Assembly (NCBI GenBank): GCA_944385065.1
Contig: CALWVX010000034.1
Location: 1-12,012, forward strand
Direction of reading: 5' to 3'
Source of the DNA: an uncultured Oscillospiraceae bacterium
Lineage (GTDB): Bacteria; Bacillota; Clostridia; Oscillospirales; Oscillospiraceae
DNA length: 12,012 nt
Below the pieces are notes generated by a model that was not told where the DNA came from, made no database searches, and worked only from the letters and a program-made list of their open reading frames with translations. Position numbers and translations under genes: made by a program. Numbering within the stretch: position 1 is the first letter of the stretch; the number at the start of each line of letters is the position of its first letter. This document shows positions 10,751 through 12,012 of the stretch, piece after piece.

Positions 10751-12012
10751 GTGCAACATACCTTTGAGACCAAAATTCAGGAGCTGAAGACCCAGGTGCT
10801 CACCGAGGTGGCCCGTCTGGCCTGGGAGGACAAGCTCCAGACCGGCATCCTGGACGTGCCCGAGAAAATCATTCCCGGACCCACCGCCAGCCTGCGCTGC
10901 TGCATCTATAAGGAGCGGGCCATCATCAACAGCCGGGTCAAGCTGGCCATGGGCGGGGACAAGACCAACCCCAGCGTGGTGGAGGTGCTGCCCATCGCCT
11001 GCGACGAGTGCCCGGTCACCGAGATCACCGTGGGCGAGTCCTGCCGGGGCTGTCTGGCCACCCGGTGCGTCAACTCCTGCCCCAAGGACGCCATCACCAT
11101 CGTCAACCACCGGGCCCACATCGACCACGACAAGTGCATCACCTGCGGCCGGTGCGTCAGCGCCTGTCAGTACAGCGCCATTGTCAAGACCCAGCGCCCC
11201 TGTGAAAAGGGCTGCCCGGTGAAGGCCATCTCCATGGGGCCGGACAAGAAGGCCACCATCGACATCAACAAGTGCATCTCCTGCGGCAACTGCGTGTACC
11301 AGTGCCCCTTCGGGGCCATTCAGGACAAGTCCTGGATCGTGGACGCCATTCAGATGATCCGGGGCGGCGAGCACTGGGGCTATAAGACCTATGCGGTCAT
11401 CGCCCCCTCCATCGCCGGCCAGTTCGCCCCCGCCACCTACGGACAGGTGGTGGCCGGGCTGAAGAGACTGGGCTTCCACGGGGTGGCCGAGGTGGCCCTG
11501 GGGGCCGACATGGTGGCCGACCGGGAGTCGGAGGAGCTGGTGGAAAAGGGGGTGCTCACCTCCTCCTGCTGCCCCGGCTTTGTGGGCTTTGTGAAGAAGA
11601 AGCACCCGGAGATGGCCCAGTACGTCTCCCACACCCCCTCTCCCATGGTCATGATCGGCCTGCACCTGAAGGAGAAGGAGCCCGACGCCAAGGTCATCTT
11701 TATCGGCCCCTGCGTGGCCAAGAAGAAGGAGTTCCAGCTGGGCCGCACCATGAACGCCATCGACTGCGCCCTGACCTATGAGGAGCTGCTGGCCCTGTTC
11801 GACTCCCGGGACATTGACCCCACCCTGCTGCCGGAGGAGGAGCTGGACGAGGCCAGCCCCTTCGGCCGCAACTTTGCCCGCAGCGGCGGCGTGTCCCAGG
11901 CGGTGGCCGCCGCCGTGAAGGAGCACGGCCTGGACAAGGATTTCGAGCTGAAGGCCCTGCCCTGCAGCGGCATCGCCGAGTGCGAGGCCGCCCTGCTCAA
12001 GCTGAAGGCCGG
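10751..12012 (+). CDS. Monomeric [FeFe] hydrogenase, group B-like (3' end outside window)
   Basis: The first 420 residues of an iron-sulfur hydrogenase or hydrogenase-like electron sensor that exchanges electrons between ferredoxin and protons. The Cys-rich N-terminus has CRGCLATRCVNSC (98-110) and two ferredoxin-like sets, Cys129/132/135/139 and Cys175/178/181/185. Another four cysteines lie at 84, 87, 151 and 155. H-cluster motifs: L1 SSCCPGF (271-277), L2 GPCVAKKKE (319-327), and an L3-like PCSGIAEC (404-411). The L3 spacing, Cys-x5-Cys, differs from the Cys-x3-Cys of classical enzymes such as CpI and suits group B as I recall it. The GTG start at 10751 has GGAGGAGGGG 6 nt upstream. A strong sigma-A promoter at 10637-10665 drives it. 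The frame stays open to the window edge. Confidence 0.9.
   Translation, partial: MQHTFETKIQELKTQVLTEVARLAWEDKLQTGILDVPEKIIPGPTASLRCCIYKERAIINSRVKLAMGGDKTNPSVVEVLPIACDECPVTEITVGESCRGCLATRCVNSCPKDAITIVNHRAHIDHDKCITCGRCVSACQYSAIVKTQRPCEKGCPVKAISMGPDKKATIDINKCISCGNCVYQCPFGAIQDKSWIVDAIQMIRGGEHWGYKTYAVIAPSIAGQFAPATYGQVVAGLKRLGFHGVAEVALGADMVADRESEELVEKGVLTSSCCPGFVGFVKKKHPEMAQYVSHTPSPMVMIGLHLKEKEPDAKVIFIGPCVAKKKEFQLGRTMNAIDCALTYEELLALFDSRDIDPTLLPEEELDEASPFGRNFARSGGVSQAVAAAVKEHGLDKDFELKALPCSGIAECEAALLKLKA

Noticed and set aside
1..12012. CRISPR array, tRNA or rRNA genes, transposase, integrase or phage genes
   Set aside because: No regularly spaced repeats, cloverleaf, rRNA-like sequence or mobility gene was recognised on either strand.

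Overview
The window is GC-rich (roughly two thirds G+C by eye) and gene-dense. It uses Shine-Dalgarno starts (AGGAGG-type, with several GTG and one possible TTG start) and sigma-A-like promoters. It carries the sporulation regulator spoIIID, a clostridial-type thyA-dfrA pair and an N-terminally ferredoxin-like [FeFe] hydrogenase resembling group B. Together these suggest an anaerobic, spore-forming, high-GC Firmicute of the Oscillospiraceae type (Flavonifractor/Lawsonibacter-like). That assignment is an inference from gene content and base composition.

Layout. 1-131: structured leader with hairpins. 132-3534 (+): AlaX-type alanyl-tRNA editing hydrolase, an internally duplicated PF06541-like membrane protein, thymidylate kinase (tmk) and a 71-residue protein, closely spaced and probably one transcription unit. 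3535-3838: a 300-bp block without genes, packed with hairpins and a 28-nt perfect palindrome. 3839-5644 (-): thyA, dfrA and a two-CBS-domain protein, one operon read right to left, with a good sigma-A-like promoter whose -35 lies inside the terminator-like hairpin after spoIIID. 5748-5996 (-): spoIIID. 6107-7186 (+): DUF2974-like alpha/beta hydrolase, divergent from spoIIID. 7187-7261: convergent terminator region. 7262-9328 (-): a PPP-like metallophosphoesterase followed by a DUF2156/GNAT-fold protein. 9422-10513 (-): a PRK06851-like P-loop ATPase whose second half looks like a dead P-loop copy. 10751-12012 (+): the [FeFe] hydrogenase, cut by the right edge, with a near-consensus promoter.

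How genes connect. ThyA, DHFR and Tmk form a dTMP-to-dTDP module facing each other across the structured intergenic block. spoIIID and the P-loop ATPase share a 17-nt motif (GCGCATAGGMTGGRGCA) just upstream of their starts. It resembles the -10 element of mother-cell sporulation sigma factors, so the uncharacterised ATPase may be expressed during sporulation.

I found no complete novel defence or mobile system. The most unusual items are: (i) a repeated double-hairpin element with cUNCGg tetraloops at the left edge and in the intergenic block; (ii) the intergenic block itself; (iii) the CATAGG motif pair; (iv) the pseudo-P-loop duplication in the ATPase.
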